From NCBI RefSeq assembly GCF_000967425.1, contig NZ_FO082821.1, positions 124,001 through 188,000 on the forward strand: a stretch of DNA of 64,000 bases. The letters are read 5' to 3'. The position numbers and the translations under genes were made by a program. The notes under the pieces were generated by a model. That model had not been told where the DNA came from, did no database searches, and saw only the letters and a list, made by a program, of their open reading frames with translations. Positions 25,762 through 34,539 of the stretch are shown here, one piece after another. Positions within the stretch are counted from its first letter, which is position 1, and every line of letters begins with the position of its first letter. Origin of the DNA: Pseudorhizobium banfieldiae. Its GTDB lineage: Bacteria > Pseudomonadota > Alphaproteobacteria > Rhizobiales > Rhizobiaceae.

Positions 25762-26859
25762 TCAGTTTCCGGATGCCTGGTCGGAGATGCTACCGGCTCC
25801 CGCCCTCTTCCTCGCACCCTGGAACGGATCGGCAAGCGCCGCCTCTGGGCGGCTGACGGGATACTTGATGCCGGAGATGCTGGCTGCCAGCTTTTCGGGG
25901 CCGTTCTTCTCCAGAAGCGTGCGGAAGCTGGGGTGCATTCCTCCGTCGACATAGGCGGTTACGGGAGAGGCCTTGCTCTCCGCCAGGGCGGCGTCGACCT
26001 TCTGCTTCTCCGCATCGATCTTCGCCATGATCTGCGGATCCGGCTGCGTGACGGGAATTGGACAAGCTGCCAGTGGATCGCGGGGCTCGCCCCCTTCGAA
26101 GGCTGTGTTGAACACGTATCGCCGACCACAGGCCGAGACCTTCGGCTGCTGCTTCGTAAGTTCGAAGGCGTCGTAGCCCTCCTTGAGCATCCGCCAGAAC
26201 GGCAGGTTCTCATCGCTCCTGTGGAGCGCCATGTTGTCGGCCGTCATGCGGAACGGATAGGCCTGCACCTGGAAGTGGTTCTGACCGGAGGAGAGCGCCT
26301 TCGAGACGATCGCGTAAATCTCGCCGACGCCCTGGTCGGTAAGAGCGTAGCATCCTGCGGAGGAACATGCGCCATGGACCATAAGCGCATCCCCCGTATA
26401 GCCGAGAGCGGATTCGAGCCGATTGGGATAGCCGAGATTGAAAGACACGTAGTACTGGGACTTCGGGTTCAGCATGCCCGCAGTCACATGATAGAAGCCT
26501 TCCGGAGCCTGACGGTCCCCGTTTTTCGTCTTCGGGCCTAGCTTGCCGGACCATCTGCACATCGGATACGTCTTGAGCAGGGCATACCGGCCCGCCCCGT
26601 CCATCTTCCAGACCTCAAGCTCGCTTTCCTGCTTGAAGATCCTGACAAGCACAGGGCTTTCGACCTTCATGCCCTTCTTGGACATCTCGGCGATCATCTT
26701 GCTCGGGATCTGCGGCGGAGCCTTGGCGGCCCCGTCCAAGGCCATGTCGGCTGCAACGCAGCTCGACAGCAGCAGTCCCACGGCTGCCATGCCCGCGAGA
26801 CGACGTATCGCATGCTGAAGGGAAGTCTTCCTGCTCCGGACGGTCGCGATCAAGTGCAT
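25762..26859 (-). CDS. L,D-transpeptidase of the YafK/YkuD type, probable lipoprotein
   Basis: About 365 residues from the ATG at 26859. The signal ends in a lipobox-like 'GLLLSSC', so outer- or inner-membrane anchoring is likely. The catalytic domain covers roughly residues 60-200 with 'APEGFYHVTAG', 'NRLESALGYTGDALMVHGAC' and the active site 'CSSAGCYAL'. It should cut or form 3-3 or lipoprotein crosslinks in peptidoglycan. A longer C-terminal region ('DAEKQKVDAALAESKASP') of unknown role follows. The 5' flank is the left end of an IS6 copy, 67 bases upstream, so its native promoter may have been lost. Confidence 0.85.
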   Translation of the reverse strand: MHLIATVRSRKTSLQHAIRRLAGMAAVGLLLSSCVAADMALDGAAKAPPQIPSKMIAEMSKKGMKVESPVLVRIFKQESELEVWKMDGAGRYALLKTYPMCRWSGKLGPKTKNGDRQAPEGFYHVTAGMLNPKSQYYVSFNLGYPNRLESALGYTGDALMVHGACSSAGCYALTDQGVGEIYAIVSKALSSGQNHFQVQAYPFRMTADNMALHRSDENLPFWRMLKEGYDAFELTKQQPKVSACGRRYVFNTAFEGGEPRDPLAACPIPVTQPDPQIMAKIDAEKQKVDAALAESKASPVTAYVDGGMHPSFRTLLEKNGPEKLAASISGIKYPVSRPEAALADPFQGARKRAGAGSISDQASGN

Positions 26860-26926
26860 TCCTCTGACGTCGGTCGATGACTTCGTGCTGCTTTTCGAGA
26901 CCAAGGTCCCCCTCATGTCGCTCGAA

Positions 26927-27744
26927 GGTGGCGTCGCCTTAACCTGACGTAGGACGCAATCATTTCTTTGTCCTGAATTTCAGGCTTGGATCGGCAACGC
27001 GATCTCACGCCAGGTGGCGCTGGCGAGGGCGCGGAGTTGGCGATGATCAGCGGCATTCAGGTGTTTTCGATGAAGTTGGAAAAGATTGGCAATTTGGCCG
27101 TGGGTTGAGACGAAACGTTGGCATTGACCTGCCGACTTGAACCGCATCATGCGTCGCTCTCGTCGTCGAACGGGAAGGTGAGAATTTTCTGCGAGGTTGT
27201 TGAGCCCTTTGTGCGAACGGTGTTCGATCCCCAGCATGATCTCTCGCTTTGCGGCGGAATAAGAACGCAGCTTGTCTGTCACCATCACGCGCGGCGCAAC
27301 ACCTTGGCTCTTCAACAATTTGCGCATCAGCCGAAGAGCGGCTCCCTTGTTTCTGCGGCTTTGCAGCAGAGCATCGAGAACGTAGCCGTTGGCATCGACG
27401 GCGCGCCACAGCCAGTATTTCTTGCCCTTGATCGATACGACCATCTCATCGAGATGCCATTTGTCTGCGAAGTTGCCGATCGACCGCCGCTTGAGTTGGT
27501 GGGCGAATTTCAGGCCAAACTTAGTCGTCCATTCTGAGACGGTCTGAAACGAGACGGCAATGCCGCGCTCGGCAAGCAGGTCTTCGATATCGCGCAGGCT
27601 CAGCGGGAACCGGTAATAGAGCCATACCGCATGCGCGATGATCTCGGCTGGAAAGCGGTGGCGTTTGTATCGGGCGGACGCATCGTCAGTCATGCCGATA
27701 GACTATTGCCTCGATCCGCACCAGCCGGTTAAGGCGACGCCTCC
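26927..27744 (-). mobile_element. IS6-family insertion sequence, copy 1
   Basis: An 818-bp IS with terminal inverted repeats GGTGGCGTCGCCTTAACC and, on the other side, GGAGGCGTCGCCTTAACC in inverse orientation. The 8-bp flanks CGCTCGAA and CACGCAGG differ, so no target duplication is left. It differs from copy 2 (41157-41974) at about three bases that I noticed. Both copies face the same way. Confidence 0.92.
26980..27693 (-). CDS. IS6-family transposase, copy 1
   Basis: A 237-residue DDE transposase of the IS6/IS26 type. It has an N-terminal helix-turn-helix with 'SLRDIEDLLAERGIAVS', the catalytic core 'KWHLDEMVVSIKGKKYWLWR' (first Asp), 'VTDKLRSYSAAKREI' (second Asp), and the Glu in 'NNLAENSHLPVRRRERRM'. 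Full length and intact. It differs from copy 2 by Glu for Asp in 'QTVSEW' and Gly for Val in 'KSQGVAP'. Confidence 0.95.
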   Translation of the reverse strand: MTDDASARYKRHRFPAEIIAHAVWLYYRFPLSLRDIEDLLAERGIAVSFQTVSEWTTKFGLKFAHQLKRRSIGNFADKWHLDEMVVSIKGKKYWLWRAVDANGYVLDALLQSRRNKGAALRLMRKLLKSQGVAPRVMVTDKLRSYSAAKREIMLGIEHRSHKGLNNLAENSHLPVRRRERRMMRFKSAGQCQRFVSTHGQIANLFQLHRKHLNAADHRQLRALASATWREIALPIQA

Positions 27745-27829
27745 CACGCAGGGCGCCTCGCAAGGTCGACGGTTCAGGTCCTATCAAGATGGGCATCTCG
27801 ACACCGGTCTTATATTATATTCGAGAAGG

Positions 27830-27930
27830 TAGTATAGTGAGGATCACGGTGGTGGTGCCTTGCATTGGCGGAGGCGGGCAGCGTCCACTGGGAGAGCCGC
27901 AAAGCCCGCTTGCTGATGCTAACTATACTA
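27830..27930. repeat. Inverted repeat TAGTATAGT / ACTATACTA upstream of the nucleotidyltransferase gene
   Basis: TAGTATAGT at 27830-27838 is exactly complementary to ACTATACTA at 27922-27930, 83 bases apart. The right arm contains TATACT, a good -10 box, 29 bases before the GTG start at 27959. The pair could be two operator half-sites, a looped operator or the ends of a small lost insertion. AT-rich sequence around the left arm (TATATTATAT) stands out from the GC-rich surroundings. Confidence 0.45.
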
Positions 27931-27958
27931 GATTTGTTAAAACGATATAGAGGGTGGC

Positions 27959-29020
27959 GTGATTAAGCAGATTGACCTCATGTTTCGCACCATGGTCGCG
28001 GAACTCCAGCAACGGGCATTCGATGATGATTGGGCGGAAGACTTCCCCCCATCGGGTAGATTCGTGCCAGTAGCAGTTGATGGCCGGCGTTACTGGTATT
28101 TCGACCAGCCCGACGGGGAGGGTGGGCAGAAGCGCCGGTATGTCGGGCCTGCCGACGACCCCCTGATTTCGGAACGGGTCGAAACCTTCAAGGGTGAGAA
28201 GTCTGACTATAAGGCTCGCCGCAAGTACGTTTCTACGCTTACGCGCGAAGCCGGTTTAATTGCCGCTGATCGCTTTACCGGCGACATCGTACAGGCGCTT
28301 GCCAAGGCCGGTCTCTTCCGGCTGCGCGGTGTTCTCATCGGCACTGTCGCTTTTCAATGCTACTCGGCATATCTTGGCATCCGTCTGCCTTCGGCGGCGA
28401 TCCTAACAGGTGATGCAGACTTGGCCCAGGATTTCGCGATCTCCGCCGAGGTGGCAGATTCGCTGCCGCCGATCCTCGATCTCCTGAAAGGGCTTGATCC
28501 AACGTTCCGCGCAGTTCCGCATATCAGCGGCAGCTCTCGATCTCATGCCTTCCGGAACCAGAGCGGTTACAGGGTCGAGTTCATGACGACAAACAGGGGA
28601 GCCGAAGAATATTCGGAAAAACCCGCCAACATGCCTGCTCTCGGCGGCGCGTCAGCCGAACCGCTAAGATTCATGGATTTCTTAATCCGCGATCCCGTTC
28701 GTTCGATCTTGCTACATGGTGCCGGTATTTCAGTTGTTATCCCTGATCCTTGCAGGTACGCGGTGCACAAGCTTATCATTGCCGGCCGCCGTCAGAATGA
28801 CGCCGGCGGCCAGGCCAAACGGGATAAAGACCTTAGACAGGCAGGAATACTATTCGACGTCCTGCCGGTCACGGGCCATGGGCCATCACTGGCTGACGCT
28901 CTGGAAGAGGCATGGGATCGCGGACCTGCTTGGAAGCTGGCCATCTCGGAAGCAGCCGAAACCATGCACAAGGAATATGGGGACGCTATCAATCGATTGG
29001 TTGGCATTCTCAAGAGATAA
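27959..29020 (+). CDS. GSU2403-type nucleotidyltransferase-fold protein
   Basis: A 353-residue protein, started at GTG 27959 with AGAGGG just upstream. The centre contains a nucleotidyltransferase-like region: 'RGVLIGTVAFQCYSAYLG' followed by 'AAILTGDADLAQDFAIS', with an acidic pair suited to metal binding. This matches the NTP_transf_8 (GSU2403) family, which is related to MNT/AbiEii enzymes and often found on mobile DNA. No substrate is known. It is the first gene inside the IS6-bounded block, and no antitoxin-like partner is adjacent. Confidence 0.72.
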   Translation: MIKQIDLMFRTMVAELQQRAFDDDWAEDFPPSGRFVPVAVDGRRYWYFDQPDGEGGQKRRYVGPADDPLISERVETFKGEKSDYKARRKYVSTLTREAGLIAADRFTGDIVQALAKAGLFRLRGVLIGTVAFQCYSAYLGIRLPSAAILTGDADLAQDFAISAEVADSLPPILDLLKGLDPTFRAVPHISGSSRSHAFRNQSGYRVEFMTTNRGAEEYSEKPANMPALGGASAEPLRFMDFLIRDPVRSILLHGAGISVVIPDPCRYAVHKLIIAGRRQNDAGGQAKRDKDLRQAGILFDVLPVTGHGPSLADALEEAWDRGPAWKLAISEAAETMHKEYGDAINRLVGILKR

Positions 29021-29329
29021 AGGTTAGGCCTCCTCAAAAGGAACGCCGATGACAATACTCATTCGCATCAGGTTGTGCGGGCCCATAAACAGCTGTGACC
29101 TTATAGGGAGCGATGGTTCACATCCGTTCAAGAGCGAGGCTATGACCGCTTAGCGCCCGCAGGTCGGTCGTTGGGCCTATTCCCTGAGGCGCTCCAAGAC
29201 GGACATCCAACCATGGCAGTGTGACGTCGACTGTGCCCTTCAAAACCGTAGCGCTTCCGTTACGTCGAAGCGCCGCCAGGCGAGTGTCGGTTCCCGTCGG
29301 GGTAATCTGGACGATGCGTGACTGCAAAG
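29021..29329. other. Gap between nucleotidyltransferase and exoD genes
   Basis: I see no supported gene in these 309 bases. TTCAAGAGCGAGGCTA at 29127-29142 exactly repeats 14159-14174 upstream of the first SyrB-like gene, and the following 40 bases are loosely alike, so this may be a decayed copy of that leader region. Confidence 0.45.
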
Positions 29330-29920
29330 TCAGGCACTGAATCCGAACTGCCAGACGGCGAAGGGTACGGCGGCCAGCAGTAGCATCGAGAGCGCGACGA
29401 CCAGACCGTCCCGCGTCAGAACACCCGCCGCAAACAATGCGATGACAGCGGATGCGATTGAGCCGGAGGTCGGGATGACCTCCATCACCGGCATGAACAG
29501 CGTCAGGGACAGCACCAGCAAAAGTGGCACATATATCCATGGCGGGTGGATCAGGAACGTCCACCGTGGTCGGAGCAGGCGCTCAACCCAGTGAACTGGC
29601 TTTCGAAGCCATTGAATGCCCCGGCACAGCTTCTCCGTGGAAATGCGGCGGCTTGTGATGAAGTGCGGCAGCCAAGGCGTGCGCCGCCTGGCGAGTAACT
29701 GAACGACGAGTACGAATTCGACGACGGCTACCATTGCGGTGATGCCCGGTATCGCGCTTGCAGGTGACGTGGAGATCAGAGCGAAAGCCAACATGATCGA
29801 CGCGAAGGAATGCTGCCCCATTCCCCTCAGCAGATCGTCCACTGCTATGTCATTTCCTTCCACCGACTTCTCCAGTCGATCGAGCACCTCGCTCAGCTGA
29901 GTGACGTCTTCTGCATCCAT
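29330..29920 (-). CDS. ExoD-family membrane protein
   Basis: A 196-residue membrane protein from the ATG at 29920, which has AAGGAGA just upstream. ExoD-like features are an early 'LLRGMGQHSFASIMLAFAL' helix, 'ISTSPASAIPGITAMVAVVE' with conserved Pro-Gly, the Arg-rich 'LPHFITSRRIS', and three late helices. ExoD of Sinorhizobium affects exopolysaccharide production and alkaline tolerance; the mechanism is unknown. It is divergent from the EF-hand gene at 30189. Confidence 0.82.
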   Translation of the reverse strand: MDAEDVTQLSEVLDRLEKSVEGNDIAVDDLLRGMGQHSFASIMLAFALISTSPASAIPGITAMVAVVEFVLVVQLLARRRTPWLPHFITSRRISTEKLCRGIQWLRKPVHWVERLLRPRWTFLIHPPWIYVPLLLVLSLTLFMPVMEVIPTSGSIASAVIALFAAGVLTRDGLVVALSMLLLAAVPFAVWQFGFSA

Positions 29921-30188
29921 GCATCTTCTCCTTGCGCGGAAACAGATGGCAGCGCGGCGAAGGGGTTCAAGGTCTTTGACCTGTACTCCTGAAAGACGTC
30001 CAGCCGCCGACGGACCGGCTGTCATCGTCATTCCGGAAATGGGCATAGATGCTCACGAATGCGTGTCGCCCATGTGACCCATCGTTACTGCTGCTCACGA
30101 AACATTTCCATATGTCACATGTTGCCCCCTCAGAGTGTCGGCTTCCGATGCTCTCAACTCGCCAAGAGAACCAAAAGAGGAGAAACCC

Positions 30189-30614
30189 ATGAAAACCACT
30201 ATCGCACGACTCACGGCCTCCACGTTTGCGCTCTCTCTGCTGGCCGCGCCGGTCATGGCCGCAAACTATAGCGACTGGGACACCGATGGCACGGACGGTA
30301 TCAGCGAAACCGAGTTCCGCGCCGGCTTTGAGAAGAACGAAGCCTTCGACAGGTGGGATACCGACAGCAATGGTTCGCTTAGCGAAGCCGAGTTCAAGGA
30401 AGGCATCGGCGACAAGGAACAGGCGTTCAGTGATCGTTACGGCGACGGCTGGTTCGATGACTGGGACGCTAACGCCGATGCCGGCATCGATGAGAACGAG
30501 TACTACGACGGTCTGTACTCGAGCTACGATGAGAACAACAACGACGTGATCGAGGAGCCGGAATATGGCGACCTTGGTGACGACATGGGCGATGATGGCT
30601 GGTTCGACGTCTAA
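30189..30614 (+). CDS. Secreted EF-hand calcium-binding protein
   Basis: A 141-residue protein with AGAGGAG before the ATG at 30189. After a signal peptide ending 'LAAPVMAANY', four EF-hand-like loops follow in series: 'DTDGTDGISETE', 'DTDSNGSLSEAE', 'DANADAGIDENE' and 'DENNNDVIEEPE'. Their Asp/Asn/Glu spacing suits calcium. The rest is acidic with Gly-Asp. Likely periplasmic or extracellular. It heads a plus-strand run with sodC and PRC-barrel proteins, all secreted. Confidence 0.8.
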   Translation: MKTTIARLTASTFALSLLAAPVMAANYSDWDTDGTDGISETEFRAGFEKNEAFDRWDTDSNGSLSEAEFKEGIGDKEQAFSDRYGDGWFDDWDANADAGIDENEYYDGLYSSYDENNNDVIEEPEYGDLGDDMGDDGWFDV

Positions 30615-30688
30615 GGGCGACACCGCCATGCGGAGGAGCGGCTGTGCTGGCCGCTTCTCACCCAATCAGATAGCAGAAGGAGACGCGA

Positions 30689-31222
30689 ATGAGACATCTC
30701 GTCAAAGCCGCAGTCTTGACGGCTGCAATCGTTCCGCCAGCGCTTGCGCAGCAAGCAACGACAAGCCCAGGCGTCGCGCGGGCGACGTTCATCAACACTG
30801 ACGGCGAATCCATCGGGACCGCCACCCTCCAGGAGACGCCCCACGGACTGCTGATCCAGGGCAAGGCAACTGACCTGCCTCCCGGTCTGCATGGGTTCCA
30901 CGTCCACGAAACCGGCAAGTGTGACGCTCAAGACGGGTTCAAGTCAGCCGGTGGTCACTTTGCACCAGCCGGCAACGACCATGGTTTCATGACCGACAAG
31001 GGACCGCATGCCGGCGATATCGCCAACCATACAGCCATTGCTGATGGCACGATGGTAGTCGAGGTCTTCAATGAGAACCTTCGGCTCACGCAAGTCGAGA
31101 ACCCCATATTGGACGATGACGGCGCCGCACTCGTCATCCACGCGACGGCCGACGACTATCGCAGCCAGCCTTCTGGAAGCTCAGACGACCGGATCGCCTG
31201 CGCCATTATCAAGCAAGGCTGA
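30689..31222 (+). CDS. sodC: Periplasmic Cu/Zn superoxide dismutase
   Basis: A 177-residue protein with signal peptide ('AAIVPPALAQQ') and AAGGAG before the ATG. It has the copper/zinc ligands 'GFHVHETGKC', 'GGHFAPAGNDHG' and 'HAGDIAN', and the late Cys/Arg segment 'DDRIACAII' corresponding to the GDRIACGVI motif, which supplies the active-site Arg. The loop before that motif has Ser-Asp-Asp in place of Ala-Gly, and the usual His ligand after 'TLVIHA' is hard to assign because the frame has 'LVIHATADDYRSQP', which contains it. It removes periplasmic superoxide. Confidence 0.87.
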   Translation: MRHLVKAAVLTAAIVPPALAQQATTSPGVARATFINTDGESIGTATLQETPHGLLIQGKATDLPPGLHGFHVHETGKCDAQDGFKSAGGHFAPAGNDHGFMTDKGPHAGDIANHTAIADGTMVVEVFNENLRLTQVENPILDDDGAALVIHATADDYRSQPSGSSDDRIACAIIKQG

Positions 31223-31329
31223 TGACGTCCTGCAGGACGTAGTTTGAAGAGACATTGCCAAAGCAACAGGGCTCGCAAGCGCGGCTCAACCCATGCGCTC
31301 GCCCTGCAACGACAGAAAAGGAGAAGAAG

Positions 31330-32580
31330 ATGAGAAAGATGCAAACCGCACTCGCGCTGGTTCTCGCCAGCTCAATCACGCCGGGAGCCGCTCAAGGTGC
31401 CGGTGATGCGTCCTCGAGCGGAGCAGATCAGGTCCGCAAACTCGGCGACCATGCCTTCTCGCAGTGGGACAGCAACAGCAATGATCGTCTGGAAGACGGC
31501 GAGTTCACAAGCGGGCTCCACGACGCGTGGAGCGGCGCCAACGGTGAGCTAGGCGAGCAGGCCTTCACCGAAAACTGGAACAACTGGTTCAGCGCCGATC
31601 CGCCGAGCTTTGCATCGCTTGATGAAGATGAAGACGGGGCTCTCTCCAACGAAGAACTCCAGATTGCTCTTAGCAATGCGGATCTCACCGGCGAATGGCA
31701 GGGCGCCGAGGACGGCTACCTGACGCCTGAGGAGTTTCGTTCGGGCCTGACAGCCGTGAACGACCGCGACCAGAATGGCACCTTGGATGAGCAAGAGTCT
31801 GAGCGCTTGGTTGCTATTGTGACCGTGCTCGTGCCCGACGAGGAAAACACCGCGTCAACGAACGCTCAGGGGGCAGGTGATGACGCAGCCAGAAGCCAAG
31901 GAGTTGAAGTTGGAAAAATCATCCCTCTGGCCGAGTGGAATCCGGACGAACTTTACAAAACTGCCTGGAGCGCCGAAGCACTGTTTGACCGACCTGTTTA
32001 CGGAGCCGGAGACGAGAGGATCGGCGACGTCGAAGATCTGATCGTCGGTCCTGACGGCAAGCTGCTTTCGGTCGTCGCCGAGGTTGGCGGGCTCTGGGAT
32101 ATCGGCGACACCCATGTAAGCGTACCGTGGGAAGAGGTGACCGTTCGTGTGGACGGCTCGATCGCCATCCCCGTCACCGAAGAAAATGCCGATGACTACG
32201 GTGTCCTACGTGGAAGTGAGACGAACTTCGGAAATCGAATTGTCTCAGATCTCGACAATGAAGAGCTTGGGCCCCGTGCGTGGCGCGCGTCCGAACTGAT
32301 CGGCGACATCGCCCGCGTCCGCGAACGTGGCAGCCAGGCGGAAGGGACCTATCGCGGGTACGGCTATGTCGAAGACCTGATCTTCAATGACGGCAAGGTG
32401 ACAGCGGCAGTCGTCGACAGGGATCCGGCGGGTCCTGATGGACGGGGCGCGGTGGCCTATCCCTTCTATGGCTATGGCTACGGCTGGACGCCGGGCAACC
32501 CGTACTACGACCTTCCGTACGATCGCGGTGAAGTCAGTACGCTTGAGCCATTCGATCGCAGTCGTCTTAACGAAGGCTGA
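31330..32580 (+). CDS. Secreted EF-hand and PRC-barrel protein
   Basis: A 416-residue protein from the ATG at 31330 (GGAGAAGAAG upstream). After a signal peptide ('ASSITPGAAQG') come EF-hand-like loops ('DSNSNDRLEDGE', 'DEDEDGALSNEE', 'DRDQNGTLDEQE'), then two PRC-barrel domains: 'RIGDVEDLIVGPDGKLLSVV' followed by 'THVSVPWEEV', and 'GYGYVEDLIFNDGKVTAAVV'. The end is rich in Tyr, Gly and Pro. PRC-barrels are found in envelope-stress and photosynthetic proteins; no enzyme activity is known. The fusion of calcium-binding loops with two PRC-barrels is notable. Confidence 0.78.
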   Translation: MRKMQTALALVLASSITPGAAQGAGDASSSGADQVRKLGDHAFSQWDSNSNDRLEDGEFTSGLHDAWSGANGELGEQAFTENWNNWFSADPPSFASLDEDEDGALSNEELQIALSNADLTGEWQGAEDGYLTPEEFRSGLTAVNDRDQNGTLDEQESERLVAIVTVLVPDEENTASTNAQGAGDDAARSQGVEVGKIIPLAEWNPDELYKTAWSAEALFDRPVYGAGDERIGDVEDLIVGPDGKLLSVVAEVGGLWDIGDTHVSVPWEEVTVRVDGSIAIPVTEENADDYGVLRGSETNFGNRIVSDLDNEELGPRAWRASELIGDIARVRERGSQAEGTYRGYGYVEDLIFNDGKVTAAVVDRDPAGPDGRGAVAYPFYGYGYGWTPGNPYYDLPYDRGEVSTLEPFDRSRLNEG

Positions 32581-32690
32581 TCCTAGCTGCGGACCGCTCA
32601 ATGAGCATCCGGCGCCGATTGCGCCGGGCACTGCCGGCAGAGGTGTCGGCTTCAGGTCAAGTGACCTCAACAAAACGAAAGGAGACACTC

Positions 32691-33041
32691 ATGAAACTGG
32701 CAACTTTAACCATCGCGTCAGCCCTGTTCGCGGTTCATGCCGTTGCACAGACGGATAGCGGAAATTCAACTGGCAACAGCACCGACGCGTCGACAACGAC
32801 GACAAACCAGTCGGCTGAGACCAGCCAGTCCGACAGCGGCTCCGCCATGGCGCAGAGCAAGGTCCGGGATCAGTTGACGAAGGCTGGGTTCCAGAACGTT
32901 GAAATCCTTGACGCATCCTATCTCGTGCGAGCCCAGACAGAGGACGGCAACACGGTGCTGATGGTGATCGATCCGCCGATCGGCGGCACTTCTGGCGATG
33001 CCAGCACCAGTTCCGATGCTGAGCAGAAGACCAACAACTGA
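32691..33041 (+). CDS. Small secreted protein of the PRC-barrel cluster
   Basis: A 116-residue protein with AAAGGAG before the ATG. A signal peptide ('IASALFAVHAVAQ') is followed by a Ser/Thr/Asn-rich stretch, then a folded-looking segment 'SKVRDQLTKAGFQNVEILDA' and 'YLVRAQTEDGNTVLMVIDPP', and a polar tail. I know the core only as a short domain seen beside PRC-barrel proteins. It lies between two PRC-barrel genes in the same run, so it probably acts with them in the periplasm. Confidence 0.65.
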   Translation: MKLATLTIASALFAVHAVAQTDSGNSTGNSTDASTTTTNQSAETSQSDSGSAMAQSKVRDQLTKAGFQNVEILDASYLVRAQTEDGNTVLMVIDPPIGGTSGDASTSSDAEQKTNN

Positions 33042-33049
33042 CTTCAGCT

Positions 33050-33083
33050 GTTGCAGGCGGTGGCGTGCGTGACCGCCTGCAAC
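33050..33083 (+). terminator. Perfect 12-bp hairpin after the small secreted protein gene
   Basis: GTTGCAGGCGGT (33050-33061) pairs completely with ACCGCCTGCAAC (33072-33083) across a 10-base loop. It has no T tract, so it may be an attenuator or RNA-stability element between the two coding regions. Confidence 0.45.
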
Positions 33084-33117
33084 ATCAAATACCCTGAAAA
33101 CCAATCGGGAGAAGATT

Positions 33118-33906
33118 ATGTGGAGAATCACTGCTTCAGTTCTGTCCATCTCACTTCTTGCGGCGATAGCTGCCCCGGTGGCGGTTGCACAGCAAAGCAC
33201 GTCGCAGGATGGGTCGTCTGACCCCTCCGTGAAGATCATTCCCGGCTGGAGCTATCGGCCGCTTTATGATGCGGGGATAAGCGTTGAGGAGTTGCTGGAT
33301 GAGGGCCGGGTGCTGGACAGATCCGGCGGCGACGTCGGCAAGATTGAGAGCCTGATCTTCGCAGACAATGGCGAGGCTCTGGCCGTTATTGCAGAAATCG
33401 GCGGCTACTTTGAAATGGGCGGGACTCACGTCAGCATCCCCTGGAACCAGTTGGATCTCTCTGATGACGATCTCACCGCGAAAGCACCCATCGACGAAGA
33501 CAATCTTGCTGACTACACTCAGTTTGACGAGAGCGGAATTCTGACCAAAGCGGATACTTCCAAGATCGGCACGGTTGAAGCAGACCGGGGGCTGGATCTC
33601 GGAGAGAAGGTATTTCGTGCACGAGATCTGATGGGCGATCACGCCTATATCGCGAATGATCGTCGCTGGGGGTACGTGAACGATCTGGTTGTTCGCGATG
33701 GACGACTGGTCGCGATCGTCGTCGAAGTCGCGGCGCAGGGGCCTTCCCGCCACTATGCCTATCCTTTCGATGGGGAGCCACAGATTGATCCAGGCAGCCG
33801 GCGCTACACGCTGCCACTCAATGAGAACCAGATCGCTGACATCGAGGAGTTCGACTACGACAAACTCGTTTCTGGCAGCCATACCGGCGCCATTTCGATC
33901 GAGTAG
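33118..33906 (+). CDS. Secreted PRC-barrel protein
   Basis: A 262-residue protein with GGGAGAAG before the ATG and a signal peptide ('LLAAIAAPVAVAQQ'). Two PRC-barrel domains are visible: 'DVGKIESLIFADNGEALAVI' followed by 'THVSIPWNQLDL', and 'RWGYVNDLVVRDGRLVAIVV' followed by 'YAYPFDGEPQID'. It is built like the C-terminal part of the EF-hand/PRC protein two genes upstream, so the two are probably paralogues. No enzymatic residues are obvious. Confidence 0.8.
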   Translation: MWRITASVLSISLLAAIAAPVAVAQQSTSQDGSSDPSVKIIPGWSYRPLYDAGISVEELLDEGRVLDRSGGDVGKIESLIFADNGEALAVIAEIGGYFEMGGTHVSIPWNQLDLSDDDLTAKAPIDEDNLADYTQFDESGILTKADTSKIGTVEADRGLDLGEKVFRARDLMGDHAYIANDRRWGYVNDLVVRDGRLVAIVVEVAAQGPSRHYAYPFDGEPQIDPGSRRYTLPLNENQIADIEEFDYDKLVSGSHTGAISIE

Positions 33907-33908
33907 CA

Positions 33909-34415
33909 ATGCCGAACATGATCCAGCGCCGAGAGAATTCTTTGCGAACTGGCGGTCATTTGCTTGCCTGGCTGCTGGCAGGATCTGCGGTCATTGCAAA
34001 TGTTGCCGGATACGCTCTCGATCTCTACGACAAATGGTGGTGGTTCGATCGTGTCCTGCATGGCTTCACCATCCTGGCGCTCACCTACTGGTTGGCGATC
34101 CTCCATGTCCTGCCTCTGATACAGCCACGGTTTTCGGCCGGTATCCGATCCATACTGCTGATTGTCTCAGTCGGTATTGCTGCCGGCGCCGTCTGGGAGG
34201 TGGTGGAGTGGGCATTTGACTACGTCTCGAATGAAGACGTGATCAAGGGCAAGCATGACACGATTCTGGACATCATCATGGATACCATCGGCGCGCTTGC
34301 CGCGTCGGCGCTGGCACTCCTGTTCGATCGCGGGGAACCCCGGGGGAATGCAGGCGAGGATCGACAGCGGGCTGTGGCGGATGACGACAATCCGCGCGCG
34401 ACGTCAGTCTCGTGA
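33909..34415 (+). CDS. YjdF/DUF2238-like membrane protein
   Basis: A 168-residue protein with four to five hydrophobic helices. The segment 'WFDRVLHGFTILALTYWLA' and the later 'GAVWEVVEWAFDYVSNEDVI' with 'DTILDIIMDTIGAL' correspond to the DUF2238/YjdF family, in which Asp, His, Glu and Trp sit near helix ends. No function is established for the family. The gene starts two bases after the stop of the PRC-barrel gene, so they are probably translated together. Confidence 0.75.
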   Translation: MPNMIQRRENSLRTGGHLLAWLLAGSAVIANVAGYALDLYDKWWWFDRVLHGFTILALTYWLAILHVLPLIQPRFSAGIRSILLIVSVGIAAGAVWEVVEWAFDYVSNEDVIKGKHDTILDIIMDTIGALAASALALLFDRGEPRGNAGEDRQRAVADDDNPRATSVS

Positions 34416-34539
34416 TCACCGCGTGGGCCGGCCGGATTGCCAGATCGACGGGCTCACCTCCAGCATCCGATGTCCGTGAGCCAAATAGAGGAACAGAGAT
34501 CCGCCGCCGGTCCGACAAGGGCAGGTGCGGACCAGCACC

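Noticed and set aside
26927..27744. Target site duplication around IS6 copy 1
   Set aside because: The 8-bp flanks CGCTCGAA and CACGCAGG differ, and cross-comparison with the flanks of copy 2 also gives no match.
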